Source: JAJFUI01 sp963754135
GTDB taxonomy: Bacteria; Planctomycetota; Planctomycetia; Pirellulales; Thermoguttaceae
Length of the DNA stretch: 64,000 nucleotides
Direction: 5' to 3'
Assembly (NCBI GenBank): GCA_963754135.1
Contig: CAVWEY010000002.1
Location: 930,001-994,000 of the forward strand
The notes beneath the pieces were generated by a model that was given only the letters and a program-made list of their open reading frames with translations, was not told the DNA's origin and ran no database searches. Each line of letters begins with the position of its first letter. Position 1 is the stretch's first letter. The position numbers and the translations under genes were made by a program. Shown here one piece after another: positions 54,764 through 64,000 of this stretch.

Positions 54764-56486
54764 AAAAGGGCGGCCTTCTGTGGCATAAGTTGTTTTGCTG
54801 AAACGAACAACGCCACAAGCAAGGAGGCCGCCCAATGTCTACAGAGTGTAACGCACGCCCGTTCGATTTCCAAGGGCTCGGCAGCCGGGCCGTCACCGCG
54901 CGCTTCGACGGCGGAGCCATCACTTCGGACGCCGGCGGCCTGCTACTGCGGGAGGTGGAGGCTAAGACCGGCATTCTGCGGCGATTTGCCGCCTGCTTCA
55001 CCGACTACCGCGACCCCGACCTGGTGGAACACTCGGTCTACGAGTTGCTGGCCCAGCGGGTGTACGCCTTGGCCCTGGGTTACGAAGACCTCAACGACCA
55101 CAACACCTTGCGTTACGATCCGCTCTTGGCGGTGTTGGTGGGCAAGGCCGATCCGGTCGGGCAGGACCGTCGCCGCGTCAAGGATCGAGGCAAGTCGCTG
55201 GCGGGCAAGAGCACGCTCAACCGCCTGGAACTGACCCCCGTGGGGGCCGACGCCTGGAGCCGCTACAAGAAGATCGTCGCCCGACACGGCGACATCGAAC
55301 CGTTCTTCGTCGAGACGTTTCTGGCGTTGCATCGTGCGCCGCCGAAGCAGATCGTGCTCGACCTGGACGCCACGGACGATCCGATTCACGGCCATCAACT
55401 GGGCCGGTTCTTTCACGGTTACTACGACAACTACTGCTATTTGCCGCTGTACATCTTCTGCGGCGAACATCTGCTCTGCGCCAAGCTGCGGCCGTCGGAC
55501 ATTGACGGCGCGGCGGGCTCGGTGAAGCAGTTGGCTCAACTGGTCGAGCGGATTCGCCGCCGCTGGCCCGAGGTGCGGATCGTCGTTCGCGGCGACAGCG
55601 GTTTCTGCCGCGAGAACTTGATGCGATGGTGCGAGGAGAACCGCGTGGATTACGTCCTTGGTTTGGCGAAAAACGCCCGTTTATCACGGATTCTGGGCAA
55701 GGAATTGCACGAGGCGAAGGTGCAATTTGAGGCCACGGGCCAGGCGGCGCGGGTCTTCAAGGAGTTCACCTACCAGACGCGGAAAAGTTGGAGCCGCCCG
55801 CGGCGCGTGGTGGGCAAGGCCGAGCACCTAGCCAAGGGGAGCAACCCGCGGTTCGTGGTGACCTCGCTTCCGGCGGAGGAATTCGATGCCCGCGGGTTGT
55901 ACGAGGACCTGTACTGTGCCCGCGGCGAAATGGAGAACCGGATCAAGGAGCAGCAAATGTGTTTGTTCGCCGACCGCACGAGTTGTGCCACGATGCGCGC
56001 GAACCAGTTGCGATTGTGGCTCTCCAGCGTGGCCTACACGCTGCTTGTGGCCTTGCGGCAGTTCGGACTGCAAGGGACGGAGATGGCGGAGGCGCGTTGC
56101 GATACGATCCGGTTGAAGCTGCTCAAGCTCGGGGCGTTGGTGCGGACGACGGTTCGTCGGGTGTGGATTTCGTTGTCGCAGAGTTGGCCCTATCAGCGCG
56201 TCTTTGTCCAGGTTTACGAGAACTTGCAACGGTGGTCGTTGCCGTTGCCGGCCTCGGGATAACAGTGATCGGCCCTCGAATTGCGATGCGTTCCGGCGGC
56301 CGAGGCGCGTGAAGGTTTGCGCGGCCGCCGCTCCCGCCGCTGCCAAACGGCCTGCCGTCCCTTGCCAACGGCTATCGCAGGTGACCGTCGGGCGCTGATC
56401 CGCCTACTCTCGGCCCTCACCCCCCTGTCCGCCCACCCGCCGCCCTGTCGGCAGCAGCGAAGCCGCGGTGTGGTGAGAAATGCGGG
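54738..56486 (+). mobile_element. IS1380-family insertion sequence
   Basis: Terminal repeats CCCGCATTTCTCACC (54738-54752) and its complement (56472-56486), perfect over 15 bases. Flanks CTAG/TTAG may be an imperfect 4-bp target duplication. One intact transposase. The element sits across the end of the hydrolase gene and abuts the Trm112-like stop. Confidence 0.87.
54835..56262 (+). CDS. IS1380 transposase
   Basis: 475 residues, intact. GAITSDAGGLLLREVEAKTG, FTDYRDPDLVEHSVYELLAQ and RVYALALGYEDLNDHNTLRY are typical of the IS1380 N-terminus. Catalytic Asp in IVLDLDATDDPIHGHQ, second Asp in IVVRGDSGFCRENLMRW, Glu in ARGEMENRIKEQQMCLFADR. AAGGAGG precedes the ATG. The 3' non-coding tail of the IS is 56263-56471. 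Confidence 0.93.
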   Translation: MSTECNARPFDFQGLGSRAVTARFDGGAITSDAGGLLLREVEAKTGILRRFAACFTDYRDPDLVEHSVYELLAQRVYALALGYEDLNDHNTLRYDPLLAVLVGKADPVGQDRRRVKDRGKSLAGKSTLNRLELTPVGADAWSRYKKIVARHGDIEPFFVETFLALHRAPPKQIVLDLDATDDPIHGHQLGRFFHGYYDNYCYLPLYIFCGEHLLCAKLRPSDIDGAAGSVKQLAQLVERIRRRWPEVRIVVRGDSGFCRENLMRWCEENRVDYVLGLAKNARLSRILGKELHEAKVQFEATGQAARVFKEFTYQTRKSWSRPRRVVGKAEHLAKGSNPRFVVTSLPAEEFDARGLYEDLYCARGEMENRIKEQQMCLFADRTSCATMRANQLRLWLSSVAYTLLVALRQFGLQGTEMAEARCDTIRLKLLKLGALVRTTVRRVWISLSQSWPYQRVFVQVYENLQRWSLPLPASG

Positions 56487-56744
56487 TTAGCCGATCTGGG
56501 CCAACGGGATGGCTTCGTCGGCCAGCAAGACGGGAATGTCGTCGAGGACCGGGTAGAGGAGCGTCTTGTCGGCGCGGAGCAGTCCGCCTTCGATGGGCTG
56601 CTCGACGGGCCGCCCCGCCTGGTTCCTCACCCGGCCCGCCGCAATCGCACGGTTCAGCCGCGTGATGAGTTGCTCGCCGGCGATGCTCAGCGGCGTGTGG
56701 TCGGTAGGACAGACGAGGATGCCCAACAGCTTCTTGTCGATCAT
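56487..56744 (-). CDS. Trm112-like protein lacking the usual cysteines
   Basis: 85 residues: MIDKKLLGILVCPTDHTPLS, GEQLITRLNRAIAAG, EGGLLRADKTLLYPVLDDIP, VLLADEAIPL. The LLGILVCP opening and YPVxDDIPVLL end match Trm112/YcaR-type small proteins, but only one Cys is seen where zinc binders have CPxC. Trm112 proteins activate methyltransferases; the role here is unknown. It begins 1 base after the upstream stop. Confidence 0.78.
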   Translation of the reverse strand: MIDKKLLGILVCPTDHTPLSIAGEQLITRLNRAIAAGRVRNQAGRPVEQPIEGGLLRADKTLLYPVLDDIPVLLADEAIPLAQIG

Positions 56745-56745
56745 G

Positions 56746-57042
56746 TCAGGTCGTCGGCGACTGGCTGCGGGAACGGCGGCGGACGGGTTTCGCCGCACTC
56801 CAGTCCTTGGTCAGGGTCTCGAAGACCTCCGGCGATTCGTAGCGGATGACGTTCTTCCCCTCCGGCATGGGACCGACCAGCCCGCGAAACACCGGGAGCC
56901 CTCGCAGCCCCAGGTCCGTGCTGCAATCGTCCACGCCCACCTGGCAATGGCGTTTCAGCAGGGCCTCCTGGTTGTCGTAGTCCCGGATGCGGATCTGGCC
57001 GTCGGCCCCCCGGGTGACGACGCGAAAAGTGTCCTTGTCCAT
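56746..57042 (-). CDS. Small protein of unknown function
   Basis: 98 residues from the ATG at 57042 (AAAGGAAC upstream). DTFRVVTRGADGQIRIRDYD, NQEALLKRHCQVGVDDCSTD, LPVFRGLVGPMPEGKNVIRY and a basic C-terminus. Two cysteines spaced CQVGVDDC. No recognised domain. Coupled to the Trm112-like gene (TGACATG). Confidence 0.6.
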   Translation of the reverse strand: MDKDTFRVVTRGADGQIRIRDYDNQEALLKRHCQVGVDDCSTDLGLRGLPVFRGLVGPMPEGKNVIRYESPEVFETLTKDWSAAKPVRRRSRSQSPTT

Positions 57043-57556
57043 CGGCGGTGTTCCTTTGATTGCCCCCAGGGCGGTATCGGCTTCCTCAAGTCGTTGGAGC
57101 GAAACAATTTCGGCGTGCCGCCACAGCACGGGCATCCCTGCCAACCGGCAGATCTCGCGCCGCAGCCACTCTCGCTACCACGCAATCGCAACGCGACGGC
57201 GGCGGGTGGAGAAGTGCCGGTCTTGCCGGCCGTTCGCCGGAAAACGGCCGTTGCGGGCGTTGCATTGCAAGGCGGCCGGAATGCACCGGACGTACCCGGC
57301 GTGCCGTTTGCTCCGCGATTGCCGGCCAAGGCACGCCGCAGTTCCCTTCGGTTGTACAGGGGTAGAAATGTCCCCTTGGTGGGAGGCTCGGGGCCGTGCG
57401 AATGACACGGTTGGGTGGTCCCGATCCCGTTGTTGTCGGCAATGAGTGAGGTTGACGCGTGTACTGCGTCTCGGTAGCATCCGCAGTCCCGATTGGCAAC
57501 GTCGTTGCGCAGAGCGCAACGAGTACGGTGCGGCCCGAAGCAGAGGTTACACAACG
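57043..57556. other. Intergenic region, 514 bases, no supported gene
   Basis: GC-rich with several small stems (GCCGGTCTTGCCGGC, CCGTTCGCCGGAAAACGG) and a REP-like half near 57505-57530 (GTCGTTGCGCAGAGCGCAACGAGTAC). Open frames exist on both strands, but none has a family match or Shine-Dalgarno that I can support. Confidence 0.4.
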
Positions 57557-58578
57557 ATGTGGCGATGGATTCTCGGCACGCTGTTGATCGTAGGCATCCA
57601 GCCGGCCTTGGGCGATGACCGGTACCCCGTCTTGCCGCCGGCCGGTCCGTCGGCGGGACCGGCATTTGGCCAACCGGGGCTGGGTCCGCCGCAGCCGGCG
57701 TCACCTTACGAATCGGCGTGGCCGCCGCCGGGCGGGTCCGCCCGTGACGCCCACCCCGGCGACCTCGGCCCGACGGTCCCGGCGAGTCCTGTGGCCCCGG
57801 CTGCCGCTTTGCCCGCGGATCGTCCGGCGACGGTCTTTGCCGTGCCTGGTTCAACCTCGCCGACCGGCCGGTCGAATCCACCTGGTACTTCCGGCAGGAT
57901 GCTTTCTCGTGGAACGAGCGGTCGGGCGGGGTGGATTTCGTCAACGAGTACGGTCCGCTCTCGACGCTGGGCTACCTGCATCGCAACGGCGCGGAGCGGT
58001 TCCGGATCGAGCTCTTCGGCGGCACGATGGCCTACTACGGCGCGGCGATGTACGACGATGGATCGACGGAACCCTACAACCAATCGAACGGCACCGACTA
58101 CCTCGGACTGCGCGGCGAATACGATTTGCTGATCGAGCCGGCCGATTGGTCGCGGGTGCGGTTCGTGCTGGGGATCGGCACGCGATTCTGGTTCCGCAAC
58201 CTCGAGAACGCCGTCACGCCTTCGGGAGACCCCGTGGCGGGATACCAAGAGACCTGGTGGACTTTCTATCCTTACTTGGGCCTGGAGACCAGGGATTCCC
58301 CGGAGCCGGGTCCCCAATTCTTCGCCTCGGCGCGGATCGGCGCCACGCCGCTCACCTACCAGTACGCCACCTACTTCGAGAGCGTGGCGTGGCCCCGATG
58401 CGGACTCACCGGCAGGGTCGAGCTTGGGGTGCGGTTCCAGCGGTTCTCGCTCTCGGCGGTCGCGGAGGCGATGACCTGGGGCGAGTCGGCCATGGTCCAA
58501 GACGCCTATGGCGACGGCTCCTTCCAGCCCGCCTCGCGGATGCTCACCATCGGTGGGCAGATCGGCTATACGTTCTGA
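57557..58578 (+). CDS. Putative outer-membrane beta-barrel protein, one frameshift
   Basis: Signal peptide (MWRWILGTLLIVGIQPALG), a Pro/Gly-rich linker, then after a shift near 57855 NLADRPVESTWYFRQDAFSW, NERSGGVDFVNEYGPLSTLG and YLHRNGAERFRIELFGGTMA. Alternating aromatic strands follow: YLGLRGEYDLLIEPADWSRV, FFASARIGATPLTYQYATYF, ending MLTIGGQIGYTF with a terminal Phe typical of outer-membrane barrels. Role unknown. Confidence 0.68.
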
Positions 58579-58613
58579 CGGCAACGCGGCGTGTGCCACT
58601 GCGGTGCATCTGC

Positions 58614-59171
58614 TCATGCGGCGCGGCGGCCTGCGCCGGCTGCGGCCAGGGCGTCGATCTCAGGCCGCGGCATGATATGAAGCGTCATCCGACCGTCGTC
58701 CAACACCCGTTGGACAAACACCAGCGACCGCTGGTGAAGCATGCGGGGGACAAAGAACCAAATCCATGCCAGGGACGGTAAATCGATCTCGGCCGGGACG
58801 ATCAGCAGATCGACTTTTCCCAACGAGTTCGCCGCTCGCACGAGCGATTCAGGCGGGTTGCCCGGGCAGAAGCTCACCCGGGCTCCGGTGCTGCGGAGGA
58901 GTTGGTGGGCGGCCTTCAGTGTTAAGGCAGGTTGGCAACCTGCCCCACAGCGCCCCTCGAACGGATCGATGCCGACGTAGAGAATATCCTGCCTCAGGGA
59001 CGTCAACCTGGCGGCCTGAATCATTCTGAGCGCCCGCCGACCGTCGCCGATCCCCAGTTCGACGATTTTCCGTGTATGTTGGCGGCGAATTGCCCGGTAA
59101 ACTGGGCGATCGGCGGCCGGTTTGGAGAAATAGCAGAAATAAGACAGCCGCAGTTGACTGAGTATGGACAA
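58614..59171 (-). CDS. Class I methyltransferase-like protein
   Basis: About 185 residues. KIVELGIGDGRRALRMIQAA is a SAM-binding motif I; LYVGIDPFEGR motif II; KVDLLIVPAEIDLPSLAWIW follows. The TTG at 59171 is a better start than the GTG at 59177 because GGAGG lies 6 bases before it. A palindrome (58926-58944) falls within the coding stretch CQPALTLK. Substrate unknown; it may be catalytically weak, since the C-terminal half is short. Confidence 0.65.
   Translation of the reverse strand: MSILSQLRLSYFCYFSKPAADRPVYRAIRRQHTRKIVELGIGDGRRALRMIQAARLTSLRQDILYVGIDPFEGRCGAGCQPALTLKAAHQLLRSTGARVSFCPGNPPESLVRAANSLGKVDLLIVPAEIDLPSLAWIWFFVPRMLHQRSLVFVQRVLDDGRMTLHIMPRPEIDALAAAGAGRRAA
58926..58944. repeat. 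GGCAGGTTG palindrome inside a gene
   Basis: Near-perfect inverted repeat GGCAGGTTGGCAACCTGCC in frame in the methyltransferase-like gene. A related GGGTTGACAACCTGCC word occurs near 59330. Confidence 0.6.
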
Positions 59172-59443
59172 CGTCACCCTCCTTTTCTATCCATCAATAT
59201 CGGCGACTGGAGTCGCCTCCTACAACTCGCCGGCCAGTAGTGGGTCGTAGCCCGCTAATTGAGGGGACCGACGGGCATCGGCCTATCCACCCGCCGCCCA
59301 ATCCGGTATCTTGGGGAGGATCGTGGACCGGGTTGACAACCTGCCCCATGAAGATGCCATCCGTCAACTACGGTTGAACATCGTCAGGTGGGTTTCGGTA
59401 CTCTTTGCCTTTCTGCGTGGGAGGCGGGCGGAGGCTATTGGCG

Positions 59444-60570
59444 ATGAAGTATGCGGCAATCGGCCCTGTGGCAATCCACTTGCCCGAGAAGGTCGAAGAC
59501 AACGATTTCCTCGGGTCTCAGTTCCCCAAGTGGGACATGGAGCTGGTCTACGCGAAGACGGGCATCCAGGAGCGGCACATCGCCGCGCCCGACGAGTGCT
59601 CCTCCGATCTGGGGGTGGCGGCGGCGGAAAAGCTGTTCGCCGACCATCACATCGACCGCGACACGATCGACTTTCTGCTGTTCTGCACGCAGACGCCCGA
59701 CTACCCTCTGCCTACCACCGCCTGCCTGATGCAGGACCGGCTGCGGCTGCCCACCTCAATCGGCGCGTTGGATTATAATTTGGGCTGTTCGGGGTTTGTG
59801 TACGGGTTGTCGCTGGCCGACGGGCTGATCCGTAGCGGGGCCGCCCGACGCGTGCTGCTGGTGACGGCCGAAACCTACTCGAAGTTCATCGACCCGACGG
59901 ACCGCTCGCTGCGGACGATTTTCGGCGACGGGGCGGCGGCGACGCTGATCGAGGCCGCCGACCGGCCGTCGTTAGGCTCCTTCGTGTTCGGCACGGACGG
60001 CAGCGGCGGCAACATGCTGCTGGTGGCCGAAGGAGGGCGCGGCCGAAAGAGACGGCCATCCAGTCGCGGAAGCGGCGCCGCTGGCCGAGCAGCCTCTACA
60101 TGGACGGCCCGGAACTGGTCAAGTTCAGCCTCGACGTGGCCCCGCCGCTGGTCGATCGGGTCCTGGCCGCCGCCAAGTGGCGCCGCGAGGAAGTGGACCT
60201 GTACCTGATTCACCAGGCCACCGTGTTCATGCTCGACCATCTCCGCGAGCGGCTCGCGCTGGACCACGAGCACACGCCCGAGGCCCTGCGGCACTGCGGC
60301 AACACCGTCTCGTCGACGATCCCCATTCTGATCGACGAGCTGCGCCGGTCGGGCCGGCTGCGGCCGGGCAAGCAGACGGTGATGATCGGTTTCGGGGTCG
60401 GACTGTCCTGGGCGGGTTGCGTCTGGACGGAGACCTGGGCCGCCGAGCAAGTTCAAGCCGTCCAGCAAGGCCCCAAGAAGGCAGAGGCGGCCGCCGAGGA
60501 GCCCGTCGCCGCGCCGGACGGCAAGAAGGCCGCGGCCAAGGACTCGGACAAATCCCGCGAAGCGGCATAG
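59444..60570 (+). CDS. fabH: 3-oxoacyl-ACP synthase III (FabH-like), one frameshift
   Basis: About 375 residues. MKYAAIGPVAIHLPEKVEDN, FPKWDMELVYAKTGIQERHI, DYNLGCSGFVYGLSLADGLI with the acylated Cys, LLVTAETYSKFIDPTDRSLR, then after a shift near 60040 YMDGPELVKFSL, VDLYLIHQATVFMLDHLRER (His) and HCGNTVSSTIPILIDELRRS (Asn). The Cys-His-Asn triad is complete. Condenses an acyl-CoA with malonyl-ACP. A Lys/Ala/Glu-rich tail of ~40 residues is extra. It stands alone, not in a fab operon, so a specialised lipid role is possible. Confidence 0.87.
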
Positions 60571-60582
60571 CGCGGCAATTAT

Positions 60583-60634
60583 TTGTGGTGCAGGCGTCTC
60601 GCCTGCCCGTGCAGCCGGGACGGCCGCACCACAA
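60583..60634. repeat. Inverted repeat between fabH and DUF1559
   Basis: Outer arms TTGTGGTGC/GCACCACAA with an inner hairpin GCAGGCG-TCT-CGCCTGC. It sits exactly between two convergent stop codons. Confidence 0.7.
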
Positions 60635-61678
60635 TCAGAACTGCCGTGGATCCAGGGGCAGGCCGTCATTGCGGTTGCCCAGCCGGCGGTAGACCTCGGC
60701 GTCGATCGAGTAGTTGATCGTGCCGACCGAGCCGTCGCAGAACGACATGTTGAACGCATTGGCGTGGGCACTGCCGAACCACTGCACGTGATTGCCCTCG
60801 CCGATTGCCGACCTATCCTGCACGGGCAGGTTGTTTTCGGCGCTGTTGCCGACCGTGCCGATGATTCCCGTCCAACGGAGCAAGTCCAGGTCATCGCCGC
60901 AGTACATCGTTTCGTCGTCGCCCTGATCCTTGCCGTCGGTGTAGTGATCGAGGTTGATATACTTCTCGCCAATGAGAAATGTATTGCTGGCCCCGTCCGT
61001 GATGTCGGCCATCCTCACTTGGCTTCGTTGATAGGAGATTCCGGTCTGGTGCGACATGTCGGCGTAAATCCACGTGTTCGGATCGTCGCCGTTGGCCAGG
61101 TCAGTAGGCGAGACATCATCTGTTTGTCGATAATCTCCGGCATTCATGGCATAGTCGCTGCGGGCAACCCAGTTGATGGGACCATTCGTCAATCTGAACT
61201 GGGTAAATTCATCGTACATGCAGTAAAACAGAACAGCCGGCCGGCGGCTGGGGCAGTTCAAGCCCATCAGCGGCGTGCCAAGCCGCTGTGCGTTGGCGTC
61301 CTCGATCGTCATGCCGCTGCCGTTCGCGCCCAAGTTGTGCAGGGGCTGCTGCTCAATAAAGGGGAGGACGTTGTAGATCCATCCGCCGGGCTGGAGTTTG
61401 CCGAACCCGCAATCCGGATCCCCGAGCCAGTCTTTGCTCCAGCCCCCGGTCGGAAAGAACGTGATTGCCGACTCATGGCTCAGAGTGGCCAGCGCCAACT
61501 GCTTGACGTTGTTGGCGCACTGCACTCGCCGGGCGGCCTCCCGCGCCGCTTGCACGGCCGGCAGCAACAGGGCAATCAAGACGCCGATGATCGTGATGAC
61601 GACCAATAACTCCACCAAGCTGAAGCCGGCGGGTTCACGGTCATCGGTCTCTGCCTTGCGGTCTATCTGCGGTGCCAT
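60635..61678 (-). CDS. DUF1559 pilin-like secreted protein
   Basis: 347 residues, intact, from the ATG at 61678 (AAGGA upstream). Leader FSLVELLVVITIIGVLIALL, then AREAARRVQCANNVKQLALA, GGWIYNVLPFIEQQPLHNLG, MADITDGASNTFLIGEKYIN, GSAHANAFNMSFCDGSVGTI and YRRLGNRNDGLP. It is the closest relative in the window of the broken copy at 161-1307 and shows what that copy should look like. Confidence 0.93.
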   Translation of the reverse strand: MAPQIDRKAETDDREPAGFSLVELLVVITIIGVLIALLLPAVQAAREAARRVQCANNVKQLALATLSHESAITFFPTGGWSKDWLGDPDCGFGKLQPGGWIYNVLPFIEQQPLHNLGANGSGMTIEDANAQRLGTPLMGLNCPSRRPAVLFYCMYDEFTQFRLTNGPINWVARSDYAMNAGDYRQTDDVSPTDLANGDDPNTWIYADMSHQTGISYQRSQVRMADITDGASNTFLIGEKYINLDHYTDGKDQGDDETMYCGDDLDLLRWTGIIGTVGNSAENNLPVQDRSAIGEGNHVQWFGSAHANAFNMSFCDGSVGTINYSIDAEVYRRLGNRNDGLPLDPRQF

Positions 61679-61749
61679 TTCGCCTATCCTTCCCAGCGAA
61701 ACGATGCCGGCAGTATAGAGAATCGTGCGGAACTGTGCAATCCGCCGGC

Positions 61750-63079
61750 TCACACAAAGATCCAATCCTCCGCCACATTGGAAAGGATACCCTGCGGGTT
61801 AGTGGTCTGCGCCGTGGCTGTACCGCCTTGCAGGCCGACTAGCTCAGAGGTCACGCTGAACACGCCGTCCGCACCCACAGTGGCCGTGAGGTTGTAACTT
61901 GCGAGCACTCCGCCGAAGGTGACGATGTCGCCTTGGACCGGATCGCCGAAGTCGGAAACATTCCCGGTAAGGGTCCAGAATATCACCAATTTCGTCTATG
62001 CAAGAGAAATCGCTGATGGCCGGGGCCACGCTGACGTGGGTGGCCAGCGTGGCATCCACAATCAGGCCGACGCCGTCGGTGGCGCGAATCGTGATCACGC
62101 CGTCGCCGATGACCCCGTTGGCGAACGTCAGGCTCAGATTGCCCGAGTTGATCGCCACCGAATTGAACAGCGCGGGGTTGGTGTTCTGGACGACGGAAAA
62201 GACCAGGTCTTGGGGCGGGGTTTGGGCGTCGGCAAAGAAATCGGTCAGCGTCAAAACTTGGTCCACCGTGCCCACGGCGACGCTGACGTCCGGAATGCCG
62301 CTGGTCGTGGGGGCGTCATTGCTCATGCCGGGCGGGTTGCCGCTGGGCAGCACCGATCCGCCGTTGTTGGCGACGAGAGTTGTGTCCAGGCTGCCGATCT
62401 TCCCACCGCCGTTGACATCGTAGAAGATCGAGTATCCGGGATCGCCGATCACCTGCCCGCCGGCGTTGGCGACCAGGACTGTGTCCAAGCTGCCGACGCC
62501 CCCGCTTTGGTTCACGTCGCCGGGGAGGACGTTGAAGCGGAAATGAAAGTCCGTGCCGCCCTGGCCGTTGCCCGAGGGATAGGTGCTCTGACAATCGGTC
62601 CAAGCGCCGTCCAGGACCTCGCCGGTCGCCGCGCTTTTGACGGGCGCGAGTCCGTTGGCGTCGAGATCGAGGGCCAGCTTGTCGTCGCCGATCGGGGCGT
62701 TGAGCGTCCAGGTGGCGGTGTACGTGGTGGGGTCGTAGCTGAACCCGCTGAAGGCATAGGCCGTCTTGTTGACGCCGCTGACCGAGAGATCGGCCGCAAC
62801 GACAACCACGTTCTCGGTGAATGTAATGCGGATCGTGTCGATGTTCGTCCAGGGGAGGGTCTGGAGTTGGGCTGAAGAACCGACCGGGATTGCGTATCCG
62901 CCGGCGCCCAGCCCCGAGGACTCCAGATAGGACACGAAACTTGGGGCCCAGTTGCTGCCCGCCACGTTCACGGCGGCGACTGCCGGGTGCGACAACATGC
63001 AACGGGGCTCGAGGGACTCCAGGCGAAGGCTCCGTCGCTTCACCGCCGAAAAACGGCCGCATGGTGTACGAAGTGACAT
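61750..63079 (-). CDS. Dockerin-containing extracellular protein with LEPR-type N-terminus, one frameshift
   Basis: From the ATG at 63079 (AGGGAG upstream). N-terminus RRSLRLESLEPRCMLSHPAV is the planctomycete LExLEPRxML surface tag. Next come an Ig/bacterial adhesin-like part (IDTIRITFTENVVVVAADLS), a type I dockerin (LPGDVNQSGGVGSLDTVLVA, FYDVNGGGKIGSLDTTLVAN; two calcium-loop repeats) and a cadherin-like/Calx-beta-like end. The frame changes near 61985 before GNVSDFGDPVQGDIVTFGGV. Likely attached to the cell surface. Confidence 0.82.
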
Positions 63080-63534
63080 GATAGTATCTCCCTGATGTTC
63101 AGCGGAAAAGGCTCGACTAGAGACACACGGCAACCGCCGAAGGCTCGGGCGGCGAGACGTGATTGGGGCAGACGTTCCGTGCCACAAGGTTAATTGTGAA
63201 TCTCCGCCTGAATAGGGCGTCGGTGCGAAGACGTGGCGGGAACCAGGAGCAAGTGCCGTGCCGCCAAGACGCCGGTCGACGGAACTGCCCATCCCGGAAC
63301 GAGTAACGCCGCCAAGATTGCCCGGTGCGTTGTCGTTTGGCAACATGATGCGGGGTAATTCAGCCCGATTTAGAGTTCGTCCGCCTTTCTCGTGTTGGTA
63401 CGCAAGTCGGGCAGAATAGCCCGAAGGGCTTGTGATGGGACAGCCCAGGGTTGCCGCTCCGAGCGGCTACCCTGGGAGGAAGGCTAGTGGCCAATCCCTC
63501 GTTCCGCCGGGACAAGCCCGGCGGGGACGAGGAG
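63080..63534. other. Intergenic region with one palindrome
   Basis: 455 bases upstream of the dockerin gene. A near-perfect hairpin spans 63444-63476 (CCCAGGGTtGCCGCTC and its complement). No gene seen. Confidence 0.45.
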
Positions 63535-64000
63535 CTACGGCTTGTCGAGCGGATCGACCAATTGCACCGCCCTTGGCGACTTCTGCGGCAATACGGGCCT
63601 TCTCAGGGCCTCGCGGAAGGCCGGCTCCGTTTGCAACGCGGAGTAACGGGCGTCGGAAGTGAATGTCTCCGGGTGAGCGCCGAGTTCCACAGCCTTTCCG
63701 ACGAACTCGATGGCCGGCCGGATCAACTTCGAGTCCCCTCTCGCGGCCATGGCGTAAAGGGCGGCAACATTACGATATAGGTCCGCCGTCTGAGGCCCGA
63801 TCGCAATCGCCTTGGTTGCATGAGAAAGTGCGGCATCCAGAGTCGATTGTCCTTGCGATTGCGTGTTTCAGGAAGAGTACCGCCAAATTATAGTGAGCGG
63901 CCTGAAGATTGCCGTCAGCCCGAACCGCACGCTGAAGATACTTTTCGGCGTCGTCGAGCTGGCCGAGCATCAGGTAGGTGTAGCCGATGTTGTTGTACAG
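63535..64000 (-). CDS. TPR-repeat protein (partial, one frameshift)
   Basis: Runs off the window. Reads LYNNIGYTYLMLGQLDDAEK, YLQRAVRADGNLQAAHYNLA, VLFLK, then after a one-base shift near 63860 DAALSHATKAIAIGPQTADL, YRNVAALYAMAARG, ending LRRPVLPQKSPRAVQLVDPL. Several tetratricopeptide units are visible. The N-terminus and any enzymatic domain (serine/threonine kinase domains are often fused to such repeats in planctomycetes) are not in the window. Confidence 0.75.

Overview
The window looks like a planctomycete chromosome (Pirellulales-like), probably a draft or metagenome assembly. Evidence: high G+C; three DUF1559 pilin-like secreted proteins with the FTLVELLVVITIIG leader; a PEP-CTERM protein; a dockerin protein with an N-terminal LEPRCML tag; a Rhodopirellula-type ECF sigma factor coupled to a FecR regulator; YYAP- and NSG-repeat secreted proteins; a Tat-exported Gfo/Idh/MocA oxidoreductase; and an ISKra4 transposase.

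Layout. Bases 1-10210: surface/secreted proteins, sigma-FecR pair, hslVU protease, a Spy-like protein and a TlpA-type thioredoxin-fold protein. Bases 10389-20663: an integration hotspot at tRNA-Ile(GAT). A 6.4-kb satellite-like element carries an integrase, excisionase-like HTH, zinc-ribbon/Toprim/AAA primase-helicase and small proteins. It is followed by a decayed second element with an integrase tail, HTH proteins, an iteron-like repeat cluster and a strongly structured small-RNA candidate, and by a third tRNA 3' scar. Bases 20994-31719: repeat-rich secreted proteins, a damaged ISL3-type IS, a Gfo/Idh/MocA-GlpD pair, a HExxH protease-like protein, an ABC permease and an SPFH protein. Bases 32090-41627: HEAT lipoprotein, diadenylate cyclase, NAD kinase, and the xseB-ispA-dxs isoprenoid set. 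Bases 41643-47527: guaA, surE, a lipoprotein, DUF1559 and an ISKra4 element. Bases 47647-52317: squalene-hopene cyclase, hpnH and a radical SAM protein (hopanoids). Bases 52493-64000: alpha/beta hydrolase, IS1380, Trm112-like protein, outer-membrane-like protein, FabH-like ketosynthase, DUF1559, dockerin protein and a TPR protein cut by the window edge.

Genes working together: dxs and ispA supply isoprenoid precursors, while the cyclase and HpnH convert squalene to extended hopanoids; all four lie within about 14 kb. The sigma factor and FecR protein overlap by ATGA, and hslV/hslU overlap with a strong internal Shine-Dalgarno.

Two features run through the whole window. First, many conserved genes (guaA, surE, squalene-hopene cyclase, the integrase, glpD and others) are broken by single-base insertions or deletions, which looks more like sequence error than decay. 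Second, several families of short repeats and long palindromes lie at gene ends and inside reading frames (IspA, DXS, FecR, HpnH), reminiscent of rickettsial palindromic elements. Frames and boundaries were read by eye; no database search was run.
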